From Zanthoxylum bungeanum (taxonomy: Eukaryota; Streptophyta; Magnoliopsida; Sapindales; Rutaceae): a stretch of DNA of 64,000 nt. The position numbers and the translations under genes were made by a program. The stretch lies in contig SKCR01026830.1 in NCBI GenBank assembly GCA_019454045.1, positions 90,341 to 154,340 of the forward strand, given 5' to 3'. Shown here one piece after another: positions 1 through 11,839 of the stretch. Below the pieces are notes generated by a model. It was not told the DNA's origin. It saw only the letters and a program-made list of their open reading frames with translations, and did not search any database. Within the stretch, counting starts at the first letter, position 1. Every line of letters begins with the position of its first letter.

Positions 1-1080
1 CATACAGTTGTCGTATTGTGAGAATCGATATTCTCTATACAAAACTATACACATCTCCTTTCTTAAGCTTTATAATTTGCGTTCAATTATTCACAACAAT
101 TGAAAATGATTGATAAGCAAACTGTGTCATACACGTGACTTCTAAAAGTCACTAAAAGCGAAGAAACATCATTAAAAGATAAACAAATACTAAAGGGGTT
201 TTCTTAATGCCAGTCAAGAATCTCGAGACATGAACTATTCAAGTCAATTCTTACTACACAAGAAACAATTCTAACTTGATAACTATATCCTAAACAGATT
301 TCTTTTTTAGATTACCTAATCGCGACTTAGTAACTAAGTCAAAAACCATCTTGATTTTCAATAAAATCGGAACAACATTTCCCGATGGTTTTAACTAATC
401 TAGCAATATCTAAGTCTACTATCTTTCTAGAACCTATTATAGAACTACGCAACCATAAGTAAGTTAGAAAACTTTTTCAAGTAATAAGCATGTAGTGGAT
501 TAGAATTATAAATCTATAAACAATATAGAATAAAAGGAAAAACGAAAGCGATATTTTCCATAAAATTACGCACTGCTAAAGTTATGGATTTTTAAACCCA
601 GCAGTGTCTCCCACTACTTTACGTAATACCGTAATCCCCAACGAACAATGGGAATTCAATAATTAAATCGAATTCCATAATGAGAGTATGATCCTACACC
701 CTAACAGCTTTGGCACGATCTCTGATGTAGTTGTAGAAAGATACCAATAAACCGTACTGACAAGACGAACCAAGAAACATATATCCAATACACGTCACTT
801 TACAGCCATATTTAAAAGCGGGGATTTTCCATAGGAAGTAATACTCTACATCAAATGCATAATTTTAATCTAAATCATTTTCTAAACATTTCAATTCTAC
901 CTATAGAAAATATAACATAATTTAACAATTAAATTTCTGTTACATTTTCATTAGCGTAGTACCGAAAAGTTAAGAAACATATCTAGATTCCAAGCATGTA
1001 CGAACATTAGAATTGGATTAAATATCAAATATCAAGCATGAATAATGTAATGGATGAAGCATCAGACCTGCTATGATACC
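1..1080 (-). other. Untranslated leader of a truncated minus-strand copia-like element
   Basis: On the minus strand this stretch lies directly downstream of a primer-binding-site-like sequence and an LTR, where a copia element has its leader. It is AT-rich and I see no protein-coding frame or known domain. The element runs off the left edge of the window, so its gag and pol cannot be checked. The assignment depends entirely on the neighbouring primer site and LTR end. Confidence 0.4.
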
Positions 1081-1081
1081 A
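1067..1081 (-). other. Primer-binding site, initiator-Met tRNA type (degenerate)
   Basis: On the minus strand the sequence reads TGGTATCATAGCAGG. This is close to the TGGTATCAGAGC that pairs with the 3' end of initiator methionine tRNA and primes reverse transcription in most plant Ty1/copia elements. It follows an LTR end (CCCCAACA on the minus strand) after a few A residues, which is the normal spacing. Confidence 0.6.
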
Positions 1082-1085
1082 TTTT

Positions 1086-3580
1086 TGTTGGGGTTTTGGG
1101 CGATGGGGGGCAGCGGAAGCGCGGTTCGGGCGAAATTATATTTTAAAACTTTTTCAAAATACAGAATAAATTATTCAATATCTAATTTGAATAATTTATT
1201 CATATTTCACCTAAACCTATTTATTCGATATCAAATAACGACATAAATTCAATAGAAACTTCGCGAAACTTTTACGAAAACCGTTTTTCCACAAAATGAC
1301 GTAAAATGTGTTTTCGACTAAATCGACCACCCGAAACTTATGAGGACTACCGAGGTCAGCCTCAATAGTGTTTGGGAAATTCATGGGCTGCCCGAACAGT
1401 GACTGATTCACTGTTTGGGCAGCTGTCACCCGGTTGACTCAAAAGTCACCCGGTAACGTCGTTTTTGGCCGTTTTCGCTAATTTCAACTCGGAAACACTT
1501 TTCGACAATTGTTCCAATTCCCAAAACACATCTATTATATTAATATAACATCAAATACATCAAAATATGTACTAAAAAATCTAGATCTGATCCAGAACAT
1601 AAATTTAACAATTTTTCATGCTTAAAACCAATTCTTTCAAGATTAATCTAATTAATCAAACACCTATTCAAAGTCACCACACTTGAAAAACACAAGAATA
1701 ATTCTAGGTGCCATAAGAGTGGTCATAACACTCTAGAATATCAACTCATCAACAATTGATTAAATTGGATAATAATTACACTAATTACTTCCAATATCAA
1801 TTCACACATGCATAATCTTCCATCTCCATCAACCACAAACAAAAGCCCCAAAAATCAGATTTGAAGGAACCTTAGGACATTTCTAAATCATCAAAACAAG
1901 AAATCAAATTTCTAAGCTTAAGGAGTTGAAGAATTACCTTTAATCCTTGTTTTCCTAAGCTTTTTTTCTTTGATTTTCCTTCAAATCTTCATGGATTTAG
2001 CAAACATTTTGAAACCCATTTTTCTCTCTTTGGTTTTAGAAATGGAGGCTTCTAAAAGAAGAAGAAAACAATTTCTCTTTTAAATAGAGACTTGACCGAC
2101 TTTGACAATGTGTGGGGGTATTTTTGTCATTTTTCCATTTTAATCAAATTAAAATCAAATCAAACTTTATGTAATCCAATCAAAATTGCACACATTTAGT
2201 TTAATTAATACATGCCATTCTTTCCAATAATAAATGGACAAATTCCATAACATTTATGGAAAACGTTTAATTAATTAATTATTTAAATATTTAACAATTA
2301 AATATCCAAATAATCAATTAATATAATGATTATTATAAATGTATTTTTATTTACAATAAATAACAAATACATATATTTATGGCATGTGTCAAAATCTCAT
2401 TTGACGAATAATTAATATGTATCTAATCGTATTATGTATCAAATACAAATACATAATAATTATTATCGGACAAAATCCCTTAAAGTATGTGTTATCGTTT
2501 AACCGATAAAACGATCCGAATTAACTCATTTAATCAGGTGAAGTATTATGAATAATCTGTATTATTCATATCGAGTTGCCCAAGTGCTCAACGAGTACAT
2601 TTCATATTGTGGGACTCTCTAAGTTTAGGTTTATCCGGCACGAAATCCAATTTCGTGTCCATAATCCACCCACTCATGGATTATAAGAAAACTGATAATC
2701 TCCCTAAAATATACAAGTCGAGGTCATAGCATACGTATAATCCCTCCGTCATAGGCTATCCGTATTGTACCTGGAATATAAATGAAAATGTCAAATCTGT
2801 TCAGTATAATACAGTCAATTTTCAATTTACGATCTCTAAATAACACTCGGAACTGATTTCCGAAGTTATACCACGGCCATGGATTTACTAGATCGTAAAC
2901 ACGTGAGGATGCATATGCCTTGTACACAGGGCTGACAGATCCTATCTTGATACGCAATGGATATCATGAGCATCAGTCCACACCCAACGACAGGCGGAGG
3001 TCTGATCATGAATAGATCATTGACGTGACTGCCATCAAAGTGTGGAGGATAACTCATACATCCCACTATGGTATCTCAATTCAGAGGACCACTATGCTCG
3101 CTCAACTCGAGAAGATTCCTATTGACGTTGGTGTACCATATATTAGGAAATCTTCAGTGAGTGTCCTATCAAATAAACACCTACATGTCTATACGAGTCT
3201 CCTGAGACTCATGGTTCACTAACATAAACCATCAGACCAAGTCACGATATACGACATGTACTGTTCTCAGCGGATTTTACTTACCGACCCGTGTTAGTAA
3301 ATCTTGACCTGGAACTTTATTTAAGGATATACATCTTATAGTGTACTTCCAATTGTCAATTACAAACTAGATTGTAACTGCGCACTAGATTGCAAATCCT
3401 AGGATCTTTGTCTAATATACACGTATCACTAAACCGGATTTAGTTTCGATCTAATCGTAATCAGATATCTAATCGTAATTAGATGGAATTAGTGTATAAA
3501 AGACAAGGGTGCTACCAATAATTAGTAATATTTATGGAAAAAAGAATTGCTCGTATTTATGAATTAGACATAAATACGAT
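1086..3580 (-). repeat. Copia-type LTR, minus strand, left-truncated element
   Basis: The inner end is clear: the minus-strand sequence finishes in CCCCAACA beside the primer-binding site. The outer end is not clear, because around 3560-3600 the sequence passes into an Athila-like protease and no TG terminus or target duplication is visible. A TATA-like TTTTATA lies near 3497 on the minus strand. A perfect 10-bp stem (CGTATTTATG with CATAAATACG, 7-nt loop) sits at 3552-3578. No open frame here looks genuine. Confidence 0.5.
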
Positions 3581-3599
3581 CCAGATTGACACTCTGAGC

Positions 3600-5688
3600 A
3601 CCTAGTTCTCCTTTTTTTACATCAATAACAGTTCAACCTGTAGCCAAGAATGGTCTCCCGAGGATGATAGCTACATATTTGTCTTCTTCCGCGTCAAGGA
3701 TAATGAAATTTGCAGGGAAAATGATTTTGTCGACTTTAACCAATACATCTTCCACTACACCTCTTAGAAATGTGAGCGATCTGTCTGCAAGCCGCATAGT
3801 AACTGAGGTGGGCATTACTTCTCCCATTTACAGTTTCCTGTAAATAGACAAAGGCATCAAGTTAATGCTGGCACCTAAATCACATAAAGCCTTACCGGAG
3901 TAATGTTCTCATATGGTGCAAGGGATGGTGAAACTGCCAGGATCTTTTAACTTTGGGGGAAGCTTCCTCTGGATGATGGCGCTGCATTCTTGTGTCAATG
4001 CTATTGTTTCGTAATCTCCAAATCTTCGCTTCTGCAAATGGAATGTTGATATGTAGCTTTTTGAAGATCTCCAAGAATCAATAAAACTGCTTGTCTAGTT
4101 TGATTTTCTAGACACGCTATGGAAAAGGTGGAGGTGGAGTGAATTTTTTTCGATCATTTTCTTTTGCCTCTTTTTCCTCCATTTGTGGTTCTGCTTCACT
4201 ACTTTATTTTAGAACTTCTTCAGTGGATGCCTTGATTTCAACATCTTTGTTGATTTTAGTACCGCTTTTCAAAGTAATGGCTTGATATTGCTCCTTCCCC
4301 CGGTTCCTTGGATTTGGTTCTGTGTTGCTAGAAATGGTACCTTGCGGTCTGTAACTTTGAGCATTGCCCAGTTTTCCCATTTGATTCTCCAGTGTTTTCA
4401 AAGATGCTGCTTGTCTTTGAATTAATGCTGCTTGGGATTGAAACATAGCATCATATTTGGCTGCTTGAGATTCGTATTTTGCTTCTAGCTTTTTAAACAT
4501 CTCTGCAAGCATATCTTCTATTTCTGGCTTCTTTTCATATTCATTGCCCTTGTTTTGCTGTTGGAATCCTGGTGGCGGATTGTTCATTTGCCCTGAATTA
4601 TTGTTCCATGCGAAATTGGGATGATTCCTCCACCCTAGGTTGTAGGTGTTGGAATATGGATTGTTCCCTTATTTGTTGAAATTATTGACATAATTCACCG
4701 TCTCATCATGTTGGTTGTATGATTCTACCTCTGGTGCTCCTCCATATGGTGAACTTGTGGATCCAGCATTAACCTTCATGTTAAGAGTTTCCAGATTTTT
4801 GCAAATCAAATCTAGTTTGGCATTCATTGCTGTGTTGGCTCCAACTTCATAAATTCCAGCAATTTGTTGGATCATGCTCCTTTCTGATGGCCACAAAGAA
4901 TTGTTGTTGGCACTTTCTTCAATTAAGTCTCAGGCCTGATCCTCTCCTTTTGCCATTAAAGCTCCTCCAGCAGCCGCATCAATTGTGGTTCTCATCAGTC
5001 CAGAAAGTCCATTGTAGAAGGTTTGGACTTGTAGCCACTTTGCAATCTCATGATGAAGACATTTTCTGAGCAAATCCTTGTATCTTACACAAGCTTCGCA
5101 GAGGGATTCTGATTCATGTTGTACAAATGATGTAATGTCATTCCTCAGATTTGCAGTTCTGGCTGGGGGAAAATACTTTGCAAGGAATTTAGTGGCTCGA
5201 GTGTTCCAAGTTGTGATGGAACATGCTGGTAGTGAATGTAGCCAAGCCTTAGCTCTGTCTTTCAAGGAATATGGGAAAACATGTAGTCTCATTGCTTCTT
5301 CTGCCGCTCGGTTGTAATTGAATGTGCCATAAACTTCCAGGAAGTTGCTGATGTGGGCATTAGGATCTTCAATTGCATTCCCCCCAAACTGAACTGACTG
5401 TTGTATCATCTTAATGCATATTTTGATGTCACACGCATTTGCTGGTAGGGGAGGAAGTACAATACATGAAATGAAGCCATAAACCACAGGAATAGTTCTG
5501 TCTCGAATGGGAATTGGTGGTACAACCTCCAAAGGTTCAGATTCTTGAATGTTCATGTTGATCAGTGCTTCGTGGCCTTCTCGTCTTTCCCTTCTCAACT
5601 GTCTGATGGTTCTTTCAATTTCTGGGTCAAGCAGACGGATTTCAAAGCTTATGGTTCTTCTCATGTAGTGTCTGGGAACCTGAAACAC
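3600..5688 (-). pseudogene. Athila-like Ty3/gypsy gag-protease pseudogene
   Basis: Read right to left, this encodes a Ty3/gypsy capsid protein and the start of an aspartic protease. The first 253 codons hold the retrotransposon gag domain, with the landmarks FPYSLKDRAKAWLHSLP and KFLAKYFPP. A Gln-rich coiled segment follows (around 4400-4590), then NPRNRGKEQYQAITLKSG, and then the Athila-type protease lead-in (KLPPKLKDPGSFTIPC-like, near 3900-4000). It ends with IILGRPFLATG near 3640. In-frame stops lie at about 4930, 4669 and 4204, and a frameshift lies between about 3890 and 3830. Homology stops just after the KKGEL motif near 3600, so reverse transcriptase and integrase are missing. The start was placed at the Met of MFQVPRHYMRR, but the true gag start may lie further upstream. 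The copy is non-functional. Confidence 0.85.
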
Positions 5689-5772
5689 AAGAAAACAAAA
5701 ATAATAAGTAAGAACAAATTAGACATATGTAAAGGTATCTCACCCCAAAATTAATAGTGAAAGATAAATAAG

Positions 5773-5790
5773 TCCCCGACAACGGCGCCA
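5773..5790 (-). other. Primer-binding site, tRNA-Asp type
   Basis: The plus strand reads TCCCCGACAACGGCGCCA, so the minus strand carries TGGCGCCGTTGTCGGGGA. This is complementary to the 3' end of plant aspartate tRNA with one mismatch to the usual GTTGCCGGGGA. This primer is characteristic of Athila-group Ty3/gypsy elements and fixes both the orientation and the inner LTR boundary. Confidence 0.85.
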
Positions 5791-5803
5791 AAAACTTGAT
5801 CGG

Positions 5804-7475
5804 TGAAATCACACACGTAATGCAAGCGTACGTATCGCTCAAGTAGTATAAAATGTATCGATCCCATGAGGACTTAATACCTTAGCTATTAATTTATGAC
5901 GTTACATTTTTACGAGTATCTAATAGATTGATTTTTGATTGGATGGTGATTTTAAACTAAAGACAATTAAATAAAATAGTGCGAAAGTGAATTAAAGGTA
6001 AAATCAATATTATGAGACTATCTAGGGTTGTGAATCATTCCAATATCTTTTAAAGATGAAGTGGTTATCTCATGTTTATGAAATATATCGATTTATTAAC
6101 CTGGAACACGAAAATATGTAAAAGCCTCTGTCGATGGTCAGATGCAAACACCCAAATAACCCAATTAATCATATGTCTATGTTAACGAAGTTACCTGAAT
6201 TCATTAAGATTAAGTTCCAATTATGGATACCCCCACCCGACAAGTATATGTCTATCATGGAAGAAATCTATTAAGTTGTATCTAATCCTTAAGAGAGATC
6301 GTGGGCTATTAAGTCTAAGGCTAAAACCTAAAATCCCTTCGTCAAGTTCATTTTAAGTTTACCAGATTAATCTTATTAATGGCCTGTTAACAAGAAGCAT
6401 TAAGTTTAAGACTTAATAAATAAACTTTTATATTACCCAATACACAAAATAACCCATTTATAAACCAGTGATATTGGAATTCATCACAACCCCAGATAAC
6501 GGGTTTAGTTACGACACATATTCAGGACTAGTAAAAGCTTAAATAAAGTCAATGACATAAAATAAAGCTTGGAAATTAAAAGGGTAAATAAAGTAATAAA
6601 GAAAATACTGGGGGTTAAAGGATCCACTTTTATTACTTCTATTTCAGATACTCCCTTATTATAATACATAAACTTTGCATGATATTACCAACCGACCATA
6701 TAGGCGGTATCCTGATTAATTCAGATTAATGATTAATTCCAACCGACCATAAAGGCGGTATCCAATTTAGTCAGGTTAAAATCAATATAATTAAGTCCAA
6801 CCGACCATAAAGGCGGTATCCCATTAAGTCAAGTTATAAATAGTTTATATATTATAACTAAGGGAGATTAATCTAAATATTAGTAATAAAAGCTTAACAT
6901 TTCACCCCAGCAGAGGGGAGTTAACTCCTCATACTGAAAAAGTAAAATAAATACTGAAAAGAAAAGTAAAGAAATAACTATTGCGTAAAATTAATAATTA
7001 AATAAAGAAAACTGTAAATAAACAAACAAGATACAATCTTCTTAGTATTCTTAAGGAAATCCCCATAAGAAGGTATGGATTTTCCTTCTGATTTCAGCTT
7101 AAATTTATAGGTAAAATTCTGCCTCGCGCGTCGCGATGCAAACCACTTGCGCGTCGCGACGCGCCACTGATTCAACACAATGATGACACATGTCCATCGA
7201 CAGAATTATTAGCTCGGCATCGTGACACAGAAGGTTGTGCCCGTCGTGACATTGGCGTCATCAATGACGTGTATTGTCGGCAGCATGGGATGATGACACG
7301 TGTCCAGCACATGTTAGCAAGATAGCTGTGATGTTGACATGTGGCAGACACATGTTAGAAAGTGATCATGATAGCAAGTTTCTCTGATTTTGACATGTGT
7401 CCGGCGCACGTTAGCGGTCGCGATGCAGAAGTATTACACGTCGCGACATATAATTCCAATTTTGCCCTTTTTCAA
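5804..7475 (-). repeat. Athila-like 5' LTR, inner part (split by insertion)
   Basis: This is the primer-proximal part of the minus-strand 5' LTR. Its end reads GATTTCA before the primer-binding spacer. The LTR is interrupted at 7475 by the LARD-like element and resumes at 19166. It contains three copies of a 25-nt motif (starting CCAACCGACC, ending GCGGTATCC) at about 6689, 6739 and 6797. It also contains a cluster of TCGCGA-type and CACGTG/TGACG motifs at 7120-7450. A closely related copy of 6898-7475 lies at 19335-19920. Confidence 0.8.
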
Positions 7476-7964
7476 TGTAGACGAGGTACAGAAGTATACG
7501 ACGCTGTCTCGGGCTCGCGGCCCGATCGGGGGTACGGAGTAGCCCGCGAGGGACTAAACCGGAGAGATAAAATGGAGTCCCCACCCGTATGAACTAGGAA
7601 ATGATTTAAGGCCGCACTCACCCCTCGCAAGGGAAGACCTCAAATCATTGGGTTCGGAAAGGTCCCTTACTTATGCCAATTGTAATGAAAAGATTTATTC
7701 AATAGTATAACCAAGTCTCATGCAACACATACAAGATAATTTAATCAGCACATAAGATTGCACACCCGTAAACGTAAATAGAATAAAAAAATGGGAGACA
7801 AATGCGTAATTCCATAGACATATTAGACAAAGAAGTGCATAAGATGTGATAGATAATAACTCTAAGGCAGTAATAAAAAAACGGATAATTAAATATGTAA
7901 TGCAAAAGAAGTGACCAAATAAGCAAACATGCATAAAATGTGATGAAAAGAAATTTGTTCACTG

Positions 7965-8155
7965 TACGTGCGTTCGTGTAGCGTTCGAAAACGCGTTCGA
8001 ACGGTAAACAGATTGCATGCGTTCGTGTAGCGTTTGTAAACGTGTTCGAACGAAAATGAGACAGAATGTGTACGTTCGTATACCGTTCGTAAACGCGTTC
8101 GAAAGACAAACACAATGCATGTGTTCGTGTAGCGTCCGAAGACGCGTTCGAACGA
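7965..8155. repeat. Short tandem array, about 4 units of roughly 50-60 bp
   Basis: Four consecutive units carry GTTCGTGTAGCGTTCG-like sequence followed by an ACGCGTTCGAA-like segment. Each unit is nearly self-complementary through TTCGAA and ACGCGT. The sister LTR has the same array at about 15420-15615 in a more decayed form, with many CG to TG or CA changes. Confidence 0.7.
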
Positions 8156-8408
8156 GATTACCAAAGTGGTATCTAAAATGACATGGAAACATGTATGAAT
8201 GTTGCTCAAGCGGTACGTGGAGTTGTATCCCAAATACAGACCACACTACCGTCCATTCGAATTCGTCTACGGAATTTATGTCTGGGTTTCCATCCGATAT
8301 ACCGTTAGAAGCAAACACTCAAACATAAACATGGCACGAATGCGAAAATGAAAATATGTAAAATGACAACCAGACAAAGATGAATAGTGAAATCAATAGG
8401 AGAAGGGC

Positions 8409-9250
8409 GCAGCAAAACATCATGGTAAAGGCAGCCTTTAGGCATTTCCCTCGAATAAATGACCTTTAACCTACATGATTAGCCGATGCGCATCAAGTAG
8501 CAATACATGAATAAATAAATAAATAATATGGAACCTTGTATGCCCGATTGAACATATCTCACGTTCAATCAAACGTACTTCGTCCGACGCGGCAAAACAT
8601 CATGGTAAAGGTAGCCTTTAGGCGATTCCCTCGAATGGATGACCTTTAACCCAACGTAATTAGCCCATGCGCACTAGATTACAATGCATGAATAATCAAA
8701 TAAATAATATGGGGCCTCGTATGCCCGACTGAACATATCTCACGTTCAATCAAATATATTTCGTCAGGCGCGGCAAAACATCATGGTAAAAGTAGCCTTT
8801 AGGCATTTCCCTCGAATGGAGGACCTTTAACCCATGTGATTAGCCCATGCGCACTAGATAGCAATGCATGCGTAAACAAAGTAATAATATGTAAAAGGTA
8901 AATACGGAATAATGAAAGGCGCGGTAAAATATTGTGGTAAATGTAGCCTTTAGACATTTCCCGCAAATTGAAGACCTTTAAACCAACGTAATTAGCCCAT
9001 GCGTACTAGATTACAATGCATGAATAATCAAATAAATATATGGGACCTCGTATGCCTGACTGAACATATCTCACGTTCAATCAAACGTACTTCGTCCGGC
9101 GCGGCAAAACATCATGGTAAAGGTAGCCATTAGGCATTTCCCTCGAATGGAGGACCTTTACCCCTCGTGATTAGCCCATGCGCATCAAGATTACCATGCA
9201 TAAACAAAGAAACAATGCGTAGAAAATAAATAACGGAACAATAAACATAG
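8409..9250. repeat. Tandem array in LARD LTR, 5 units of about 150-181 bp
   Basis: Units begin GCAAAACATCATGGTAAAG at about 8410, 8591, 8772, 8930 and 9103. Each continues through TTAGGCATTTCCCTCGAAT and TAGCCCATGCGCA. Long units include an AACATATCTCACGTTCAATC segment that the shorter one lacks. The sister LTR has one unit more. Confidence 0.8.
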
Positions 9251-11564
9251 ATTTAAATCACAAAATGAAACATGTGCTTGAAAGTTTCTCAAGCGTTACG
9301 TGGAGTTGTATCCCAAGTACAGACCGCACTACCATCCATTCAGATTCGGCTACGAAATTTACGTCTGGGTTTCCATCCGATATACCGCAAGAGATAGCAA
9401 GCAATCATCAACTCAATGTATGCATGAAATATGATAATGCATGTGATGAAACAACAATAAGTAACAGAAACGATAAATAGTAAGCTAAGTGCGAAATATA
9501 AAGGAGAATAAATGACTGAAAATAAATATGGAATAGTGAAGCAATGATAAACATAAATTAAATGTGAAATAGAAATAAAAATAAATACGAAATATTAAAT
9601 AGAAGTGACCAATGGTTTGGCCATTTTTAATATAGGGCTTTGCATGCCCGGTTGGATGTATTCCACGTCCAACCAAGCATACCGTGTTCGGGATAAAAAA
9701 AATAAAATATGACAAAGGGTGCCCTCAGGTCTTACCTTTTAAATCGCTTCCCAGAAGTGTGTTACGTCGTCACCGGAAAGGTTAATGTTCCGTTATTTTT
9801 CTGGTTTGCCGCTGTTTTGGACTGCCATTTCTGCTATTTGTTTTCGCTATTTTTCTACTATTTTTCCTTGCTGTTTTGCTCGCTATTTGGTTGGTTATTT
9901 AGGGACTATTTTGGCTCTATTAGGACTGTTTTAGGTGTGATTTCGGGACTGGTTTGGGTCAGTTTCTTGTTCGGTTATATGGCTTATTTTGTGAGCAGCT
10001 TCGGCTGATTTGTTAGCTTCAAGGTTTGTTGTTTTTGTGTTGGATGTAGGCTATTTTGTGCTTGTTTATTTGCGTTTTTTGCTGGTTGATGAGGGTGGTT
10101 TGTTTTGTTTTTGTTTGTTTGGTCAGTAGAGTATTTTTTGTTGTCAGTCGTGAGAATAGAAAGGTGATGGCTTGGGTTTGTGAAGGTACCGAATGGAAAG
10201 GGGATCCATGAAGCTTGTTAGGGTTTATTTTTCTATGGTTTTGTCAAGCGAGAGAGGGACCGGGGCTGGCTTTGTCTTGCTTTGTCTTTGGCCAGTGAGT
10301 GGTGCAGTTTGTTGATATTTTAGGGCTGTTACGTGAGTGTGTCAAGGCTTTAGGGTTTGGCTGTGTGATTGTTGTCGAGTGTGTGGTGGAGTCGTGGCTA
10401 CTGTGGGTGTGTGTTAAGTGAATCAGAGAAGAGAGAGGCGAGAGAAGATTTTAGAGAGGTCACATGGGGCTTTAGTGCTTTTGATCCAGGTTATTTGTTT
10501 ATGCATTCTGGCTTACATGTTCTGGTGGCTTCATGCCTTTACGTCTAGGATTTAGGTTTGTTTTGGTCAGCTGCCTGGGAGGTTAAGAGAGAGAGCTGAG
10601 CGAGAGAGTGAGGATGAGTGTTTAGGCTGGTCTAGGGTTCATTGTTTCGACATGTGGGTTTGTTTTGTTTTCTGTGTGAGGTGGCTTCCAGTGACGTGAG
10701 ATGGCCGAGAGAACTTTAGGGTTCTTGTTGCCGTGGCCTGTCGAGTGTTTGGTTTGGTTTAGGTCTTCACTTTAATGGAGGGTTGCGTGTGTTGTTGTTT
10801 AGGAAAATAGAAGGTGTGTGGCCTGTGGTTTTGGGTTTGTGCGAGAGTAATTAGTTTAGGTTTTTTTTTTCTTCCTGCGATGATTCGCGTGAGTTAGGGT
10901 TATTTGATGGTGGTTACCGAGAGTTGAGAGAGGAGAGGCTAGGGTTTTGTCTCTGGTTGTGTTTTAGGGTTTCGTTTGTGGCCGTGTAAGTGAGGAGCCT
11001 CATGAGAGTGTCAAAGGAAGAATTAGGGTTTGGGTTATGTCTCTTTTTATAATAGGCATCTAGGGTTTCCTTGTGTGTGCATGGATTTTCAAAACAAGGA
11101 AATAAATCATGTAATTATGTGTGTATTTAATTCAATTATTTAAAGAAATAATATTTGTATTTGATGGGGAATATCTTTAATTTGGTGAGTGATTTATTTA
11201 AATTAGGAAGGGATTTATTTAAATTAGGAATGAGATTTGTTTTGATTTTAATTGGATTTGATTTAATTAAATTAGATTTAATTTAATTTGTGACATGTGT
11301 TTTAAATATTTTAATTATTTTTGGATTGGGCTTGGGCGAAATGGGCTTTGGATGGGTGCGGGGGTTTTGGGCCGAGGTTTACTATTTTAAAACATAGATT
11401 AATCGGGTGAACCGAGGCCAATTAGCGAGTTAAATTTGTTGATGTATTTATTTTTAAATTTTTTCCTTTCGACGTCCGTTTCTCGTGACTTCCGTAACTT
11501 ATCGGGTAGGGCCTCCATACGAGGCTCATCATTGGGCTTTCATGCAAAAATGCAAGTGTCTACA

Positions 11565-11578
11565 GTCGCCCCCACTTT
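11565..11578 (-). other. Polypurine tract of LARD-like element
   Basis: On the minus strand the sequence is AAAGTGGGGGCGAC immediately before the LTR start TGTAGAC. A purine-rich run beside the 3' LTR primes plus-strand DNA synthesis. Together with the primer-binding site at the other end it sets the element's orientation. Confidence 0.75.
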
Positions 11579-11839
11579 GATGGGACTTATGCAGTGTGTG
11601 ACAGTGACAATCCTAACAAATTCATGCATGTATTTTTTACTTACCTGGCTCGCCAGCTTTTGCCGAACTTACTAGTTGTTCTGAGACACTTTAAACTGAG
11701 TTGATAGTGACGGGGTGCTTGACCTCTGGTTCATTCCCTAACCATTACTTGATGAAAGATGGTTCATTCCCGAACCGTTATGATGAGAGATTGCTCATTT
11801 TTGAGCCGTTACTTGAGTTGAGATTGATGGCGAGGCGCT

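Larger units (their letters stand above)
7476..11564 (-). repeat. 3' LTR of LARD-like element (4089 bp)
   Basis: This copy starts TGTAGACGAGG and ends AGTGTCTACA. It matches 14929-19165 over nearly its whole length, with scattered substitutions. Two tandem arrays lie in it (7965-8155 and 8409-9250). Towards its right end, which is the upstream U3 end on the minus strand, it holds several TGGGCT/GGGCC motifs (about 11325-11375). Apparent open frames such as a hydrophobic one at 9709-10008 are not kept in frame in the sister LTR and are not regarded as genes. Confidence 0.85.

Noticed and set aside
7741..8318. Overlapping minus-strand ORFs with repeated RTRLRTLHER-like segments
   Set aside because: They translate a short tandem DNA array within an LTR in several frames. 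The sister LTR has diverged without regard to codon position.
9709..10008. A 99-codon hydrophobic plus-strand ORF that looks like a membrane protein
   Set aside because: It lies inside the LARD LTR. The sister LTR at 17362-17622 keeps the DNA similarity but not the frame. The hydrophobicity comes from T-rich composition.
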